A DNA stretch of 64,000 nt from Blastobasis lacticolella (GCA_905147135.1 LR990054.1:15971001-16035000); one strand, 5' to 3'. Positions 10,166 to 21,069 are shown, counted from the first letter of the stretch. Numbers and translations are program-made. Notes: generated by a model from the letters alone, not told the origin.

Positions 10166-10480
10166 ATGACACCACCATGATGTCGCCGCCGACAGGGAGT
10201 TCATCCTCATACCTTGGAGCCAAATTGGTCGCGAACTGTGCGATTCCAAAGGAACTTTCACCCACGCACACTAAGGTTGTGGAATGAACTACCTGGAGAG
10301 GTTTTCCCTGGAGAATACAAGAAATTCTTCAAGAAAGGGGGGAGAAGGTTTTTACGTGGTCGGCAACGCGTGGGTGATGCCCCTGGTATTGCAAACGTCC
10401 ATAGGCTGCGGTGAATGCTTTCCATCAGGCAGGCCGTGAACTTGTTTTCTGCCTCAGCGGTATAACAAAAATGGATGACT
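10166..10480 (+). pseudogene. LINE RT C-terminal relic
   Basis: 10214-10414 encodes SRTVRFQRNFHPRTLRLWNE, then LPGEVFPGEY and GRQRVGDAPGIANVHRLR. These are the conserved C-terminal blocks of a lepidopteran LINE (R-x-x-R-N-F-x-P-R-T-x-x-L-W-N-x-L-P-x-x-V-F-P). It is followed by the LINE-type tail CATCAGGCAGGCCGTGAACT at 10424. It lies between two halves of an ACTAGC repeat, so it probably inserted there. 5'-truncated and non-functional. Confidence 0.7.
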
Positions 10481-10483
10481 ATG

Positions 10484-10545
10484 TCTAATGGCGAAAATCG
10501 CATGAAAATCCGTTCTGTAGTTTTTAAGTTTATCGCGAACAGACA
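10484..10545 (+). repeat. 3' part of the interrupted ACTAGC-type repeat
   Basis: AAAATCCGTTCTGTAGTTTT and the following GCGAACAGACAGACAG match the 3' half of the same dispersed family at 43820-43870. Confidence 0.5.
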
Positions 10546-10893
10546 GACAGCAGACGTGGCGTAGGACTTTGTAATATGTAGTAATTTACTTATCATCCTC
10601 AAGTTCAAATTTATCGAATAATTTACAACTCCAGCTAAAATTTTATACTCCAGCGATGTTAACTTATAAGTCCATATCTATGAATATGATATAGCCAATG
10701 CTACTCGACGCAAGGTCACAGTATTGATTATTATCACTATCAGTGAAGCTTTTACCTCTCACATTATCATCTTATCTACATTTTATTCCTTTGTCTATAT
10801 AGTGGCAGTTTATCTATAGGCGGACACCGGGCCGTCGCGTACCGTACACGAAACCAGTATTTAACGCCAGGAAGATGATTATGTCAATTTTAT
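10546..10893. other. No gene seen
   Basis: Mixed AT-rich sequence. At 10861-10882, TTAACGCCAGGAAGATGATT resembles the SINE-C 3' tail in plus orientation, directly before a minus-strand SINE-C piece. Confidence 0.35.
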
Positions 10894-11100
10894 GTTAATG
10901 TCCCGGTTCTGATGGCCTGCGGTCCGCCTTGAATATGATCCAGGATTTGGCAGATCAGGTAATTACAGTAGAGCAACTGCCATCTGACCTCCGTGACCAG
11001 ATTGGGTAATCGTCATACATTCAGTCGCCCGAATGTGCAGGTTTCATCACGGTGTTTACCCTCACAGTAAGAGCATTGGTTTCCTCACAGGAGTCACGAG
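10894..11100 (-). mobile_element. SINE-C copy, minus strand, truncated at the head
   Basis: Plus-strand text ATGATCCAGGATTTGGCAGA, TCTGACCTCCGTGACC and ATGTGCAGGTTTCATCACGG are the diagnostic SINE-C body in reverse. The tRNA-like head is missing and the MITE at 11111 starts just beyond. Confidence 0.75.
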
Positions 11101-11110
11101 TAACACCAGT

Positions 11111-11359
11111 AGCCTTATTCACAATGATTCGAAACCGTTTCCGAACGATTCGACACAAAATTCGTGAGCGGCAAATCCGTATCGATCGATTCGAAAACTG
11201 TTATTCAGAATCCCGATAGATTCCACGGAAACTCTACTCTCTATAACATATGAAAATTTCATCAAAATTAACTGAAACCACATTTTCCTAAAAACTTTTA
11301 AGGGGTCCTTTGTCGATTCCGTATCCGAATCCGATTTACGAGCCATTGTGCATACGGCT
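11111..11359 (-). mobile_element. 249-bp MITE, copy 1 (TA flanks)
   Basis: Ends are inverted repeats: AGCCTTATTCACAATGATTC on the left; the reverse complement of the right end reads AGCCGTATGCACAATGGCTC. TA lies at both borders (11110-11111 and 11359-11360), fitting a Tc1/mariner-like TA target, but this is inference. The same 249-bp element occurs inverted at 40758-41006. A 75-codon frame on the minus strand spans nearly the whole element in both copies; it is treated as fortuitous. Confidence 0.8.
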
Positions 11360-11621
11360 ACAGGATGATGACCTATATAGTGCTACTAGCCATTCTCCGT
11401 GGTTTCCACCCACCCGAATTCGAATTTGGATCTCTCCAAACATTTAAATATTCCTATTATGTTTTAAAAATATAATACGAATTTTTGTGGTATAAGTTGC
11501 TTTGCTTTATTAACATTGTATAATTTTTAATTTCTACCTAATTCGTATTTTCTTTGTTTTGTTTATATAATATTATGTATCAACATGTAGAAAACAAATT
11601 TTATGACTGTCATATCAAAGG

Positions 11622-11704
11622 GGAGGCCGGAATCCAAAAAAGTCTCGTTAGGAAATCCTAACGAGACTTTTGCCCCCGACACATTCGAGACTCTGACCGG
11701 CCTC
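11622..11704. mobile_element. Small foldback element with a perfect inner hairpin
   Basis: Outer inverted repeat GGAGGCCGG / CCGGCCTCC encloses a perfect 16-bp palindrome (AAAAGTCTCGTTAGGA at 11638-11653, complement at 11656-11671, 2-nt loop). About 83 bp in total. Could be a tiny MITE or a transcribed hairpin. Confidence 0.65.
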
Positions 11705-11752
11705 CGTAATGAACATCCTTAGCATTGCGGTTGAAATTTCCTACCGACTATA

Positions 11753-11800
11753 TATGATCCAGGATTTGGCAGATCAGGTAATTACAGTGACGGCTAAGTT
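11753..11800 (-). mobile_element. SINE-C fragment
   Basis: ATGATCCAGGATTTGGCAGA TCAGGTAATTACAGTG matches the SINE-C core. Only about 45 bp remain. Confidence 0.65.
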
Positions 11801-12117
11801 GTGTGCCAGGTTCTCCGCCCCCAACCTAGAAGCCTATCCAGCTCTGCTTGGGTAAACGTAGCTACGAAGCCGCTGTCCACGCCTTGAGAACTTTCCTCGA
11901 AAGTAATAGGGATGAAGTCCTACTGAACATTGATGTAAAAAATGCATTCAACTTTGACGATGGAGGCGTTTTGCTGGGTCCAAGCTGCCGGCCGCCTATA
12001 AGTTTCCACAGCAATACATACAAGATCGAACAAATTAGAATAACTCTAACACTACCTACACAACTTATTTGTACAGCAAGAAAGCAATAATGTGCTCGTC
12101 GTAAATAATGGCGTAAC
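11801..12117. other. No gene seen
   Basis: Includes an 80-codon frame at 11848-12090. KVLKAWTAAS-like and LLNIDVKNAFNFDDGG-like strings recall an RT block (DVKNAFN) on the plus strand, so this may be a very short LINE scrap at about 11850-11960. Confidence 0.35.
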
Positions 12118-12129
12118 AATAAATATAAA

Positions 12130-12390
12130 TGGCCGTGTGGTGTCCGGCAGAGTAGAATAGCACCAACCCCTTACGCTCATGGGTGTCGTACAAGGTGACT
12201 AATGTTTTCGAGGCAAAACATCATGAGTCTCCGTAGTCTGGAAAATGGGCAGCAGCATTTTCCATTGTTATATTATTTAAACACTGCGATCTCCAACCCG
12301 CCTGCCGAGCGTGGAGATTATGGCAATAACCTCCCCTTTCGTGGGAGAGGCCCTAAGTCCTGCAGTGGACTGTTACGGGCTGTGATGATG
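12130..12390 (+). mobile_element. SINE-A copy 3, young, 12-bp target-site duplication
   Basis: Full-length element. AATAAATATAAA at 12118-12129 recurs at 12391-12402. Differs from copy 8 (58550-58813) by about four substitutions by eye. Both carry the CAAAACATCATGAG variant and an extra TAT in TTATATTATTTAAAC, marking a recent subfamily. Confidence 0.9.
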
Positions 12391-12551
12391 AATAAATATA
12401 AAATATCAATTCGTGTTATAATAACAAGACTATAATGCTACTTGGAGCTTCATTCATTCTAGACACTCATCACTTTCACCAATAAATAAACACATGAACG
12501 CGTCCGATTTTGGCAGCACGCCTTGTCGATGCGTAACGAATGCGACCTAAC

Positions 12552-12672
12552 ATGGCGGATAAGAATGGCGCGAAAATGCCATTGTCTGACACACAGGTCT
12601 GTCAGTATGCAAAATATGCAAGGAGTCAAAGAATTCCATTTTCGTCATCTGCAATGTCGAAACGGTTGCAAG
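12552..12672 (+). CDS. Candidate first coding exon (40 codons), unknown protein
   Basis: ATG at 12552 in strong context (CTAACATGGCGG) opens MADKNGAKMPLSDTQVCQYA and continues KYARSQRIPFSSSAMSKRLQ, followed by G|GTACGAGT, a good donor, in phase 1. Read through without splicing it ends four codons later at TAG. Local CpG content is higher than in the flanks. The peptide is not low-complexity and matches no repeat in the window. I do not recognise it, and no second exon is evident. Confidence 0.45.
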
Positions 12673-13417
12673 GTACGAGTATATAGCTATTTTACATATA
12701 GTTATTGCGGTCGAGTGTAGGCGGTCCGCCGCAGTTTTAACCGCGTGAAGTTCAAAATTACGATCATTTCCTGAGGGATGATTCTGATGATCCATTCCCG
12801 GATGGCACCCGGGAAAAACTGCAAGTAAAAACGGTAGTTACAAATGAAAGTAGCAGGTATAATAAAGATTCCTTGTTTGCAACTAGTTGGCGGTTAAATG
12901 CCTTACTTACCTAGTTCTTATAAAAAATTCAGTTGCGAACAAATAAACAAAACTGCAAAATCTTATTAGAAAATCATTCTGTGCCAAAACAAATAGGTGC
13001 GGGTGGTGTGTGAAGTCTTGAAATGTTACATTACAGGTCCTGTAATGTTTTCATAGCGAAGATTCCATCAGAAACACGTATTATAACACTCAACGTTATT
13101 ATGAGCCTTGTTCAATAAATAAGGCATCACAAATTAATAATAATATTATATTTAATTAGGTAAGTAGGCACTTAAGTAGGTACTTGAACAATTGAAGGCC
13201 ACAGACTCATGAACAGTACTGTACCTATATTATTTAAACTGTAGGCCACAAACAGTTACTCGTCGCCTAATAAGGACAGTTACTGGTATTTATACAACAG
13301 GTAGGTACTCAATAAATGGTGGAGGAAAACTGATTGAGACGTGTGATGTCGCCATTCTGCTCTAGACTCGGTGTATAAGTTACTCTATGGGCTAGACCAC
13401 CCACAATACTTAAAACA
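12673..13417. other. No gene seen; intron if the 12552 exon is real
   Basis: AT-rich from 12830 onward; a short GC-richer patch at 12715-12800 right after the candidate exon. Confidence 0.35.
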
Positions 13418-13480
13418 AGGTCTTCAACCCGCGGCCCGCGGGCGGCTTGTGGCCCGTGGTGGCGTCCTTGGTAGCCTGAC
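13418..13480. repeat. Possible hAT-type transposon end
   Basis: GGTCTTCAACCCGCGGCCCG followed by CGGGCGGCTTGTGGCCCG resembles the terminal region of hAT elements that carry CCCGCGGCCCGCGG. No matching second terminus was found. Low certainty. Confidence 0.3.
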
Positions 13481-14162
13481 ATTAATTTGACTAAATTAAA
13501 TTTACATTTATAGAACTTAATCATCTTAATTAAACTATTTTAACTCTTACTTTACGTTCCTTCTTAAGAAGAGTTTGTATGTATTTGTATGAGTAGAGAA
13601 AAATATCAATATGTAGTATTCAATGATTATGGTTTTTCAATTACATAAGTTTATTAGAATGTTTTCCTTGTGTTGCTGCCCACCGGACCAAAATCAAAAT
13701 ATTCATGGCTCTTGACTTCAAAAAGTAAAAGAGCCCTGGTCTTCGTAAGGATTAAGGATTAAGATATCTTCACTTGCTGTTATAGAAATTTATCACTTGC
13801 AACTTGCTAATGACCTACTTGTCACTCACTTCCAGCTTCAAATCCAATACCAAGTTATCAAAGCCAATGTTTACACATGTCCACCCATCTCAGGCCACCT
13901 TACATCACTTATTGACCTAATTCATACCTTTTCTCTTAAATTCTTTGTAATAAGTAGCTGCTTAGTAATAAGTAGCTAAAACTGGGTGGTCACAGACCGC
14001 AATAAGTATTGCACATGTTCTCACGGAGCTATTCCAAGTTTGCGGTTTTGGTCTAGTCTACATTCGACTCGTAACTAATATGGCGCTAAATAATTTAAAG
14101 TTAAATTTAGAGTACATTTTAACTAATGGGGGTAGCAAATATTCTGTGAAATGACGTACACC
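13481..14162. other. No gene seen
   Basis: AT-rich. The frame at 13797-13979 has no recognisable features. Confidence 0.4.
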
Positions 14163-14350
14163 AGAGGGCTGAGTGTAAGTTTTGCTTCGATTTTACTTTA
14201 CTATATTAAGTTTACGAAGAAATTAGTATGAAGAAAATACTTCATATACGTACCAATAGATGGCGCTATACATTTTTCCATACTAATTTCCATGTAAACG
14301 AAAACGCGATAGTAAAGTAAAATCGAGGTAAAATTTACACTCAGCCCTCT
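14163..14350. mobile_element. MITE with about 42-bp terminal inverted repeats
   Basis: Left arm starts AGAGGGCTGAGTGTAAGTTT at 14163; right arm ends ATTTACACTCAGCCCTCT at 14350. The arms pair over about 42 bp with four or so mismatches. 188 bp in total, non-coding. Single copy here. Confidence 0.8.
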
Positions 14351-14438
14351 CCACTTAAAAACGTTACTATGAGATCTCTCAGTGCGCGCGAACGCACGTG
14401 GTTACAACTGATAATACGTAGATTTTTGTTGCTGAAAT

Positions 14439-14677
14439 GCTCTTACGGTGGGGGAAAACATCGTGATGAAACCTGCACATTCAGGCGACTGGATGTGTAA
14501 TCATGATCCAATCTGGACAGGTTCCCCTGGTTGCAGGGTCATGGAGGTCAGATGGCAGTCGCTCCACTGTAATTACCTGACCTGCCAAATCCTGGATCAT
14601 GGTCAAGGCAGACCCCGAGCCCTCGTGCGCGAGAGCACAACCGGGACATTAACGCCAAGATGATTATTTTTTATTTT
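14439..14677 (+). mobile_element. SINE-C copy, plus strand, 5'-truncated
   Basis: Starts inside the body at GCTCTTACGGTGGGGGAAAA and runs through CCTGCACATTCAGGCGACTG to the 3' end TTAACGCCAAGATGATTATT plus T-rich tail. The tRNA-like head is absent, as in usual 5' truncation of SINE copies. Confidence 0.85.
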
Positions 14678-15442
14678 ATAATGAACAACATCAAAATTAG
14701 GAATTCATATCGAATGGCTAAAGTGACCTCAATGCAGTTCAATACGGCTATTTTATTGGCTAATAGAGCCATATTAATTATACAGGCACGTGTCGAACGC
14801 AGTGCGTTCACTTAGCCTAGAAAGAGCCGCTATAGCGAGTACTATGAGAATGATCAGTAACGCTTCTTTACTTAAACAGGTATTATGTATAAAAATAAAA
14901 TTTTAATAACTTGTTTTTTTGACATATTGGTTGAAAGAGTTTGGGTTTCCGCTTTCGCGTTATAATATTAGGTAACAGCCGTTGCCCAGCGGTGCCTTTG
15001 ATTTAGGTACGTTACTCAACCTCAACCTTTGACTTTTTCTGGCAACAAGAACATAACCTTTATTTCATCGTATTCGGTCTACGGTTGTTGTATTATTTAT
15101 AAGTAATACATGTATTATTTATGAATGAAGTATGTTAATAAATAAAATTAAATCATTATCATTAGCCCACTTCACTAGCGATGAAATAAAACTTCGAAAT
15201 ACATTAATGATATCCATTTGGTAGGTTGTAACTGGCTTTACGGACTGCGCTGCGTTCATCGTGACATGAGCCCGTACGTACGCTTTGGGCGTTGTATTGC
15301 TGGCCTTTCAGGCATTCTAATGCGCGTCACACATACTAAACCGGCAATGGGTATGTTACGCTCAACGTAGCGCACGCCCGGGAAATTTAATTCCCATTAT
15401 ACTAGTTGCGAATTTCAGCTACGAAATAGGAGGTCTACTGTC
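14678..15442. other. No gene seen
   Basis: Contains a CpG-bearing stretch at 15240-15380 with no protein features. Confidence 0.35.
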
Positions 15443-15515
15443 CACAAAACAGTCCACTGCTGGACTTGATATTACCAGTTTCCACGCTTGCCAAGCAGAC
15501 TGAAGATTGCAGTGT
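15443..15515 (-). mobile_element. SINE-A-like 3' fragment, old
   Basis: Minus strand reads AACACTGCAATCTTCAGTCT, then GGCAAGCGTGGAAACTGGTA and AGTCCAGCAGTGGACTGTTT, a diverged SINE-A 3' third (ATCTCCAACC... GCAAGCGTGG... CCTGCAGTGGACTG). Confidence 0.55.
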
Positions 15516-15701
15516 TTGAAAATACAAAATAATTATTATGTTTACGGAGGGTGTGCCTCTGTCTTTATTAATCTCCTCGTAAGACAGCCAAACGACGACA
15601 GGTACAGGATAGTCCTAGAATTAAAATTTATTTAGGCATAGGTAAAGTTTACACAGACAGCTTACGCCTATGTTAAGGAAACAACATAACCTAAACACAT
15701 T

Positions 15702-15770
15702 AGGGCGCGGATTATATCAAGCGTCGGCGACGCACCTTGCGTCGCCGACGCTTGGTATAATCCGGGCCTA
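15702..15770. mobile_element. Foldback element with near-perfect 30-bp arms
   Basis: CGGATTATATCAAGCGTCGG CGACGC is followed after a 5-nt loop (ACCTT) by its reverse complement with one mismatch (GCGTCGCCGACGCTTGGTAT...). Outer bases TAGGG/GCCTA extend the pairing imperfectly. About 69 bp; it would form a very stable hairpin in DNA or RNA. Confidence 0.8.
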
Positions 15771-17117
15771 ACAAAAAATATAACTTAGCTAAATGTTTCT
15801 ACTTTAGTAAAAAAAAACTAAAAACTGAACTTAAAATATATTTAATTTGCATAGGATTCAGAAAAAAAAATTGACGCTATATTTCGCCCCATGAATCAAC
15901 AAAGACCGTGATGCCATGGTGTTGCTGTCAGTAGGGCTGCAGCAGTAGGGTAGCATCGAGCGCGAAAGTAGAGGTCCGGTAGCCTACGCGTCTTCATCAC
16001 TAACTCCGGACTGTCAGATTCATTCAAAATTTGGTAAATAAAGCCAACATAAACAAACAAATGGCTACTACATACTTACATAATGTGCAATCTCCCTGCC
16101 ACTGCTGCACTACCCTCACTCAAGACTTTATTTATTAAAGTTAAATCGTTTCATGTATATTCTTTCGAATCTTATTGGTAGGTTCTTATAGTAGTTCTCA
16201 AATTAAACCGTAAAATTATGATTCAATTTAGTCTGTGCTTTCCGTTCTAATTGCGTGACACACATGCCTAGTTAAATTATTTCTTTAAAAGTTTGTTTAT
16301 TTTGTTCTCTCCACCCAAAACCTTCACTTTCATATGCCATAATAAATCTAAAAGAAAATATAAATGTGATAATTAATGTATCTTAGGATCTTGCTAATAT
16401 CGTTCTCAGAGATCGGGATTTCAAGTTACTTCCAAGCAGTGTATTGCACTCAACCAGTGCCGCATACGCTTAGCTGTATCCGCACAGAACTTTTAACCTT
16501 AATCATATAGATCTAAAGCAGTCTTAAGGCTCAAAGTCGCGTGCACGACCGTAAAATTGCGACACTCGTAGACAACGTTTCATACTTATAAACATTATAC
16601 TTGTTTTGCCGCTTTAGTTGCCTGCAAAGTGTTAGAAGGGAAAGGTTGGTGTTTGAAATAAAGTTTTAATCAGTGACTTGGATGACAGTGCAATATGAAT
16701 TGGATGACAAACTAAATTGATACCCACTATAATATTAAAATCTAACTAGCTATAAGCTAATCAAACAAATAAAATCATTAGGTAAAAATACCACGGTAGA
16801 TAATTACGACAAATAAAAGTAAAGTTTATATAAATCCGTGGTAGGTACATAGTACATCAAAAATTATTAAAAAAAAATTAAGTGCGAAGTTACGTAGTGC
16901 ATTGTTTTTTCTAATAGACACCGAAAATAGCTAAGGTCAACATCTTAAACAGCCACGACCTCAGGTGAAACCAAAAAATTATTAAAAAATGACACCGATA
17001 CCACAATGAGATCGTATACAGCCAGAGCGTAAAGGAGTTCATGCGTTGAAGTGGAAGATTGGAAGATAATAGTTTGTGACATTTTGTGAAGCACAGGGTG
17101 AGGTCGGAGGTGACACC
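15771..17117. other. No gene seen; possible leader of the 17118 exon at its end
   Basis: AT-rich for most of its length. GC content rises at about 17080-17117 just before the candidate ATG, without an in-frame stop for the last 15 codons. Confidence 0.3.
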
Positions 17118-17174
17118 ATGCCCCAGATTTTCTTCAAAAAAGTACTGGTGGTGCGAGATCGGACCGACTTCGAG
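17118..17174 (+). CDS. Candidate first coding exon (19 codons), unknown protein
   Basis: ATG at 17118 in a good context (GACACCATGCC) gives MPQIFFKKVLVVRDRTDFE, followed by GAG|GTGAGT, a near-perfect donor, in phase 0. The frame stays open 45 bases upstream before a TAG, so the start is not certain. The protein is unrecognised and too short to test by eye; a chance ATG plus donor is possible. Confidence 0.35.
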
Positions 17175-18649
17175 GTGAGTCACTTTCACTTTCCGCCGCG
17201 ACTTGGCTTCGGCAGCGCTTGCCGGTACTTGGTGTTTCTGTATCGCTATTAATATTAGGCAAAATGTAATAAAGGATATGCGTTAACATAATATTGCCTA
17301 TTTATTACTTAAACGTAAGTGCATTGAAATACTTAGGTACGTCAAGAAACACAAAGTGCAGACACGTTGTGACTTCCCGGGTATACCAAACTCTTTGCAT
17401 TGTTCCACCATATATGTGGAGGGTATTACAATTAAATTGTGATAAAACAATAAAAAAATATTTCAAATCACTGAAACTAGCTTTATTGAAAAGATAATGT
17501 TACGGCATTTATGTTCATTAACTTAATCATTCAACCAAAAGTGAGCTTAATCGCTGAACAAAATTTTATATGGGGATTGAAATGAACCTCAACGAATAAT
17601 TTCACGTTGGCTACCGAGATTGTGTGATCCAACTCCATTACATTATTTTCTTTGAAGATATGTCAAGTCACTTTTCTACACTTTTCTACACCGATAAACG
17701 ATCGTGTCTGGTTCATCGGTGTAATGTTGTATTCACAACATTCAGTTATTTACAATTAGCGGCCTCAATTGTTGCGAAAAGTGTATGCTATCCATAGGCT
17801 ATCCAGAACTTCGGTGGCCCACCACCTACGTCCCAGTCACGGCAGCCACATTGCCGACATTATATTCTAACATAAATGCCATAAAATTATCTTTCCAATC
17901 AAGCTAGTGCAACTGATTTTAAATTTTCCTTGTTTTATTTCAATTTAAAACCAAAATAACACCCTTGAATCCTTGTAGGCGCAACAAGTGCCGAAAATGA
18001 CATTTAATATTTTCTTAACTAAGGCCAACTACCTGCGCTCGTATTATCACCACCTAATCTGACAGTAAGGTGATCACGTCCTGTGTAAGTTTCGTTTGTC
18101 ACGAATTGGCCGTTTTTAAGTAGAAGCCGTAGTGGTCATGTGGTTTGTGCGTGGTTGTTTTCGGATGAAGTATCATCCAATTTCACATAAAGTCGGTAGC
18201 TTTTCAACAACAGTGTCAAAGCAGGCAGCCCCCATGATGGTGAGCGGTAACTGTCGCCCATAACATCTGCTATTCATGTACCTAGGTTTCAAGTCAGGGA
18301 CATATTAACAAAAATGCATTACCGCAGGCGCTTTGTCTATGCGAGGACTCAGTTGGTAAGTACCTATATCTTGTGCCTGTGAATGTGCTGGTGACATTAT
18401 TTTCGTAAGCGGTTCTCGGAGGACCTTGCTGTTTTAAATTGTAAAAAATGATTCTGCATGGTTTAAACAAAGACTGCATCAGAGGCCTTTGCTAAGGACA
18501 GTTAGTGATCAGCGATAGTGATAGATAATTTTGGGAGTTTGCGGGATCCTAGCACTCCATCTCATAGGCGGCATAGGCCCAAGTAAACCTCGTCTGGTTG
18601 TGGTGACAGGTGACTTGCTGGCAGACGCACGAGTCTCTGACGAATCGGC
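17175..18649. other. No gene seen
   Basis: AT-rich with GC-richer patches. At 18225-18270, CCCCCATGATGGTGAGCGGT AACTGTCGCCCATAAC resembles a LINE tail in minus orientation. A small direct repeat (CTTTTCTACA twice) is at about 17672-17692. Confidence 0.35.
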
Positions 18650-18870
18650 ATTTCTACAACGGGTTCTGCGGGTCAAATGATAGTCTCCGCACGTAAAGAC
18701 CCAAAACACTATAACATAAGAATGAAAAGGTAGAAATGCATACAGAGGGGTGTCCCGGCACAGAATATTAGTTAATACTGGCAGAAGCCAGGATTGACCG
18801 CTAAACTTGTCAAGATCTAAACCCATTTTGACAGGTGTCATCATTTTCCTGTGTCCACGACATACAAAGT
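18650..18870 (-). repeat. Dispersed repeat shared with 21455-21525 and 53275-53335
   Basis: GGTTCTGCGGGTCAAATGAT... CGCACGTAAAGACCCAAAAC is matched at 21455-21525 (GGTTGTGCGGGTCAGATGGC... ACACGTAAAAAGCCAAAACA) and weakly at 53275-53335. The family is unknown; strand is nominal. Confidence 0.5.
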
Positions 18871-18874
18871 TCAT

Positions 18875-19612
18875 TTTTGAATGCCAAAAGGTAATAATAT
18901 TGTGTAGTACCTAGATACCTACTATTAAGTTACAATATTTACACTTATATGCTTAGAAAAATATGCAAATAACGGCTTTGTATCATGTGCAATTGTGCAT
19001 GCGCATCATAATGATACCGTAAAACAATAACCCATTATTATTATTATCCATAAAGGAAAGTGGACGAAGTCCTGCTGATTGAATAACATAATATGCAAAG
19101 AGTGCATTGCGAGGCGTCCAAGCAGTTATGTTTAACATAACTTCATCGGACATTATACCACTGGATATCTACTATAAAAATGTGATGCTATTTTCGTGAC
19201 ATAGTAGTACAATTATGTAACCGAAGACGGCAGAAGTTTAATAGCGACGTCCACAGTAAAATGAAAATATGATTTCTCTTCTATTCGTCGTAATAAAAAG
19301 CTATTATAAACAAGTGACGATGACGGCAGGCAATAATAGATAACGTCAGTTATGTATAAGTCGCGAAGATAGTATTCGACCAAGACAGTTTGTAACAACG
19401 TGATATAAAGTAGAATGTTTATAAACATCTTTGCCTTAGTCTTTAAGGGGAAATACCTATGCAATTATTTATGAATGTCTACCTATGCGGTAGGCCTCCG
19501 CTTAGTCCTTACAGTTCCTCAGAATGCATGTCCATGTCCATTACATTCCGTACAAAAATAATAAACATTTTGGTAAGCCAAAATTTACTTTCAAAATCAT
19601 GACTGATTGGGG
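18875..19612. other. No gene seen
   Basis: AT-rich, no recognised repeat. The 83-codon minus frame at 19213-19464 has no domain features I can see. Confidence 0.4.
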
Positions 19613-19999
19613 TAGGGTTGCCAACCCTACTATATAATATAGTATCCTACTATATTAGGAGTCTACCTACTATAAATTAAAAATTTAAATATAGTGGGCG
19701 AAACTACTATATTCAATTAGCACAACATTACCACTTACCGCAAAACGGAACGCGTCCATAAGATCCTCAAAAGAAAAAAATTCCTGATGCAAATCGAATA
19801 TTATATAAGCTCATTTATTATTATGATTTATTAATTATTGCTATTGTAGCAGAAAATATACATTTAAGAAATAATATAGGTAAGTACATTTTATTTAAAA
19901 ACCTACTATATATTTTAAACTAATTTCCTACCTACTATATTTTTATGACTTCTAAAGCCGAAAATACTATATTTGGTCTAAAAAATGTTGGCAACCCTA
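19613..19999. mobile_element. hAT-like MITE with 13-bp inverted ends and 8-bp flanking repeat
   Basis: TAGGGTTGCCAAC at 19613-19625 and GTTGGCAACCCTA at 19987-19999 are exact inverted ends. Flanks GATTGGGG (19605-19612) and GAATGGGG (20000-20007) agree at 7 of 8 bases, the size of a hAT duplication. The interior is AT-rich with repeated ACTATAT words. 387 bp, non-coding. Confidence 0.75.
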
Positions 20000-20430
20000 G
20001 AATGGGGCGAGTGCAACAGTGCAAATCTGGGAATAAGCGAGCGAGTTCGAAATTTTTGGCGATTTAGTAAAAATCGACGAATGGGCGAAAGCGACAATCT
20101 CGAAAATGGCATTTTGACTCTCAAAAGCTTCCATAGTTAACTAGAACAGACAAAACCGAAAATCGTGACGGCGTGAGAGCCAAGACGATTTCATAGTGCT
20201 GAAAATAATTAAAAAATTTCAATTAGCTTCGTAAGTTTAAAGCCTCCTCCCTCCCAAAATGCTGCGCCCAACCGGGTCTGTGTTGTATGTACATAACAAT
20301 GTTATTGTATTATCTTTATGGAAGCTAATAAATGTGAATATGAATATGAGCGAACAGAACGAGCTCGAAATATTTATTTTAGCGAACTTGCAATACCTAG
20401 TAGGTACACATTCATTTGAAATACTACTCC

Positions 20431-20664
20431 GACCGGGTGCTGTATTTTTGAATCGCTCGCCTCGATTCGAACGGTATTCAATATTGATCTTCGGCATGAA
20501 AAGTTCAATATTTTTTTAATCACATTGACAATAGCGATAGAGTATACTTCAAAAATAGGAAAAATCAACATCATACATCAAAATATCGAATTTTTCATGC
20601 CGAAAAACATAATTGAAAATAGTTCCAAGCGAGGCGAGCAATTCATAAATAGGGCCCCAGGTCT
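20431..20664. mobile_element. Long-inverted-repeat element, copy 1
   Basis: Left arm (GACCGGGTGCTGTATTTTTG AATCGCTCGCCTCG...TCGGCATGAAAA) pairs imperfectly with the right arm (...TTTTTCATGCCGAAAA...CGAGGCGAGCAATTCATAAA TAGGGCCCCAGGTC) over roughly 90 bp each side. A second, more diverged copy is at 47014-47225. No transposase frame. Confidence 0.65.
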
Positions 20665-21069
20665 GAAATTTTCCGTTGAGACCCCTGTACGCTCCGCTTT
20701 TAACAAACATATTTACAATTTGAACTACTTACAAAATAATCCTGTCAACAACACTACAAACATTATAAACAACTACTTTAATTCTAAAACTAACCCACCT
20801 TGGCGTGACCGCGACAAAATCGATATCACATACAAATATCGAATACCTGCACGTAGCTAATTAAATACCGACCCAATTGCATCTGATAAAGAAAACTAAG
20901 TATAAAAGGAAAGTGCGTTCCGATACCACAAGTCTGGGAACTCGGTTGCAAAACGCACGCGGCCTCGTAACGTCTATCAGAGCTTATCTATTACAATCTT
21001 GCAGTTGAATACTTCGGTTTCTGCAACGATTGTAACCAGTATAAGAACCACTGGCGACAGCGGCTGTCA
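20665..21069. other. No gene seen
   Basis: The 20525-20860 frame crosses out of the inverted-repeat element and ends in Asn-rich sequence (NNPVNNTTNIINNYFNSK). No recognised protein or repeat. Confidence 0.35.

Noticed and set aside
11119..11346. 75-residue peptide shared with 40771-40998
   Set aside because: Lies wholly inside the 249-bp MITE and the differences between copies are mostly amino-acid changing.
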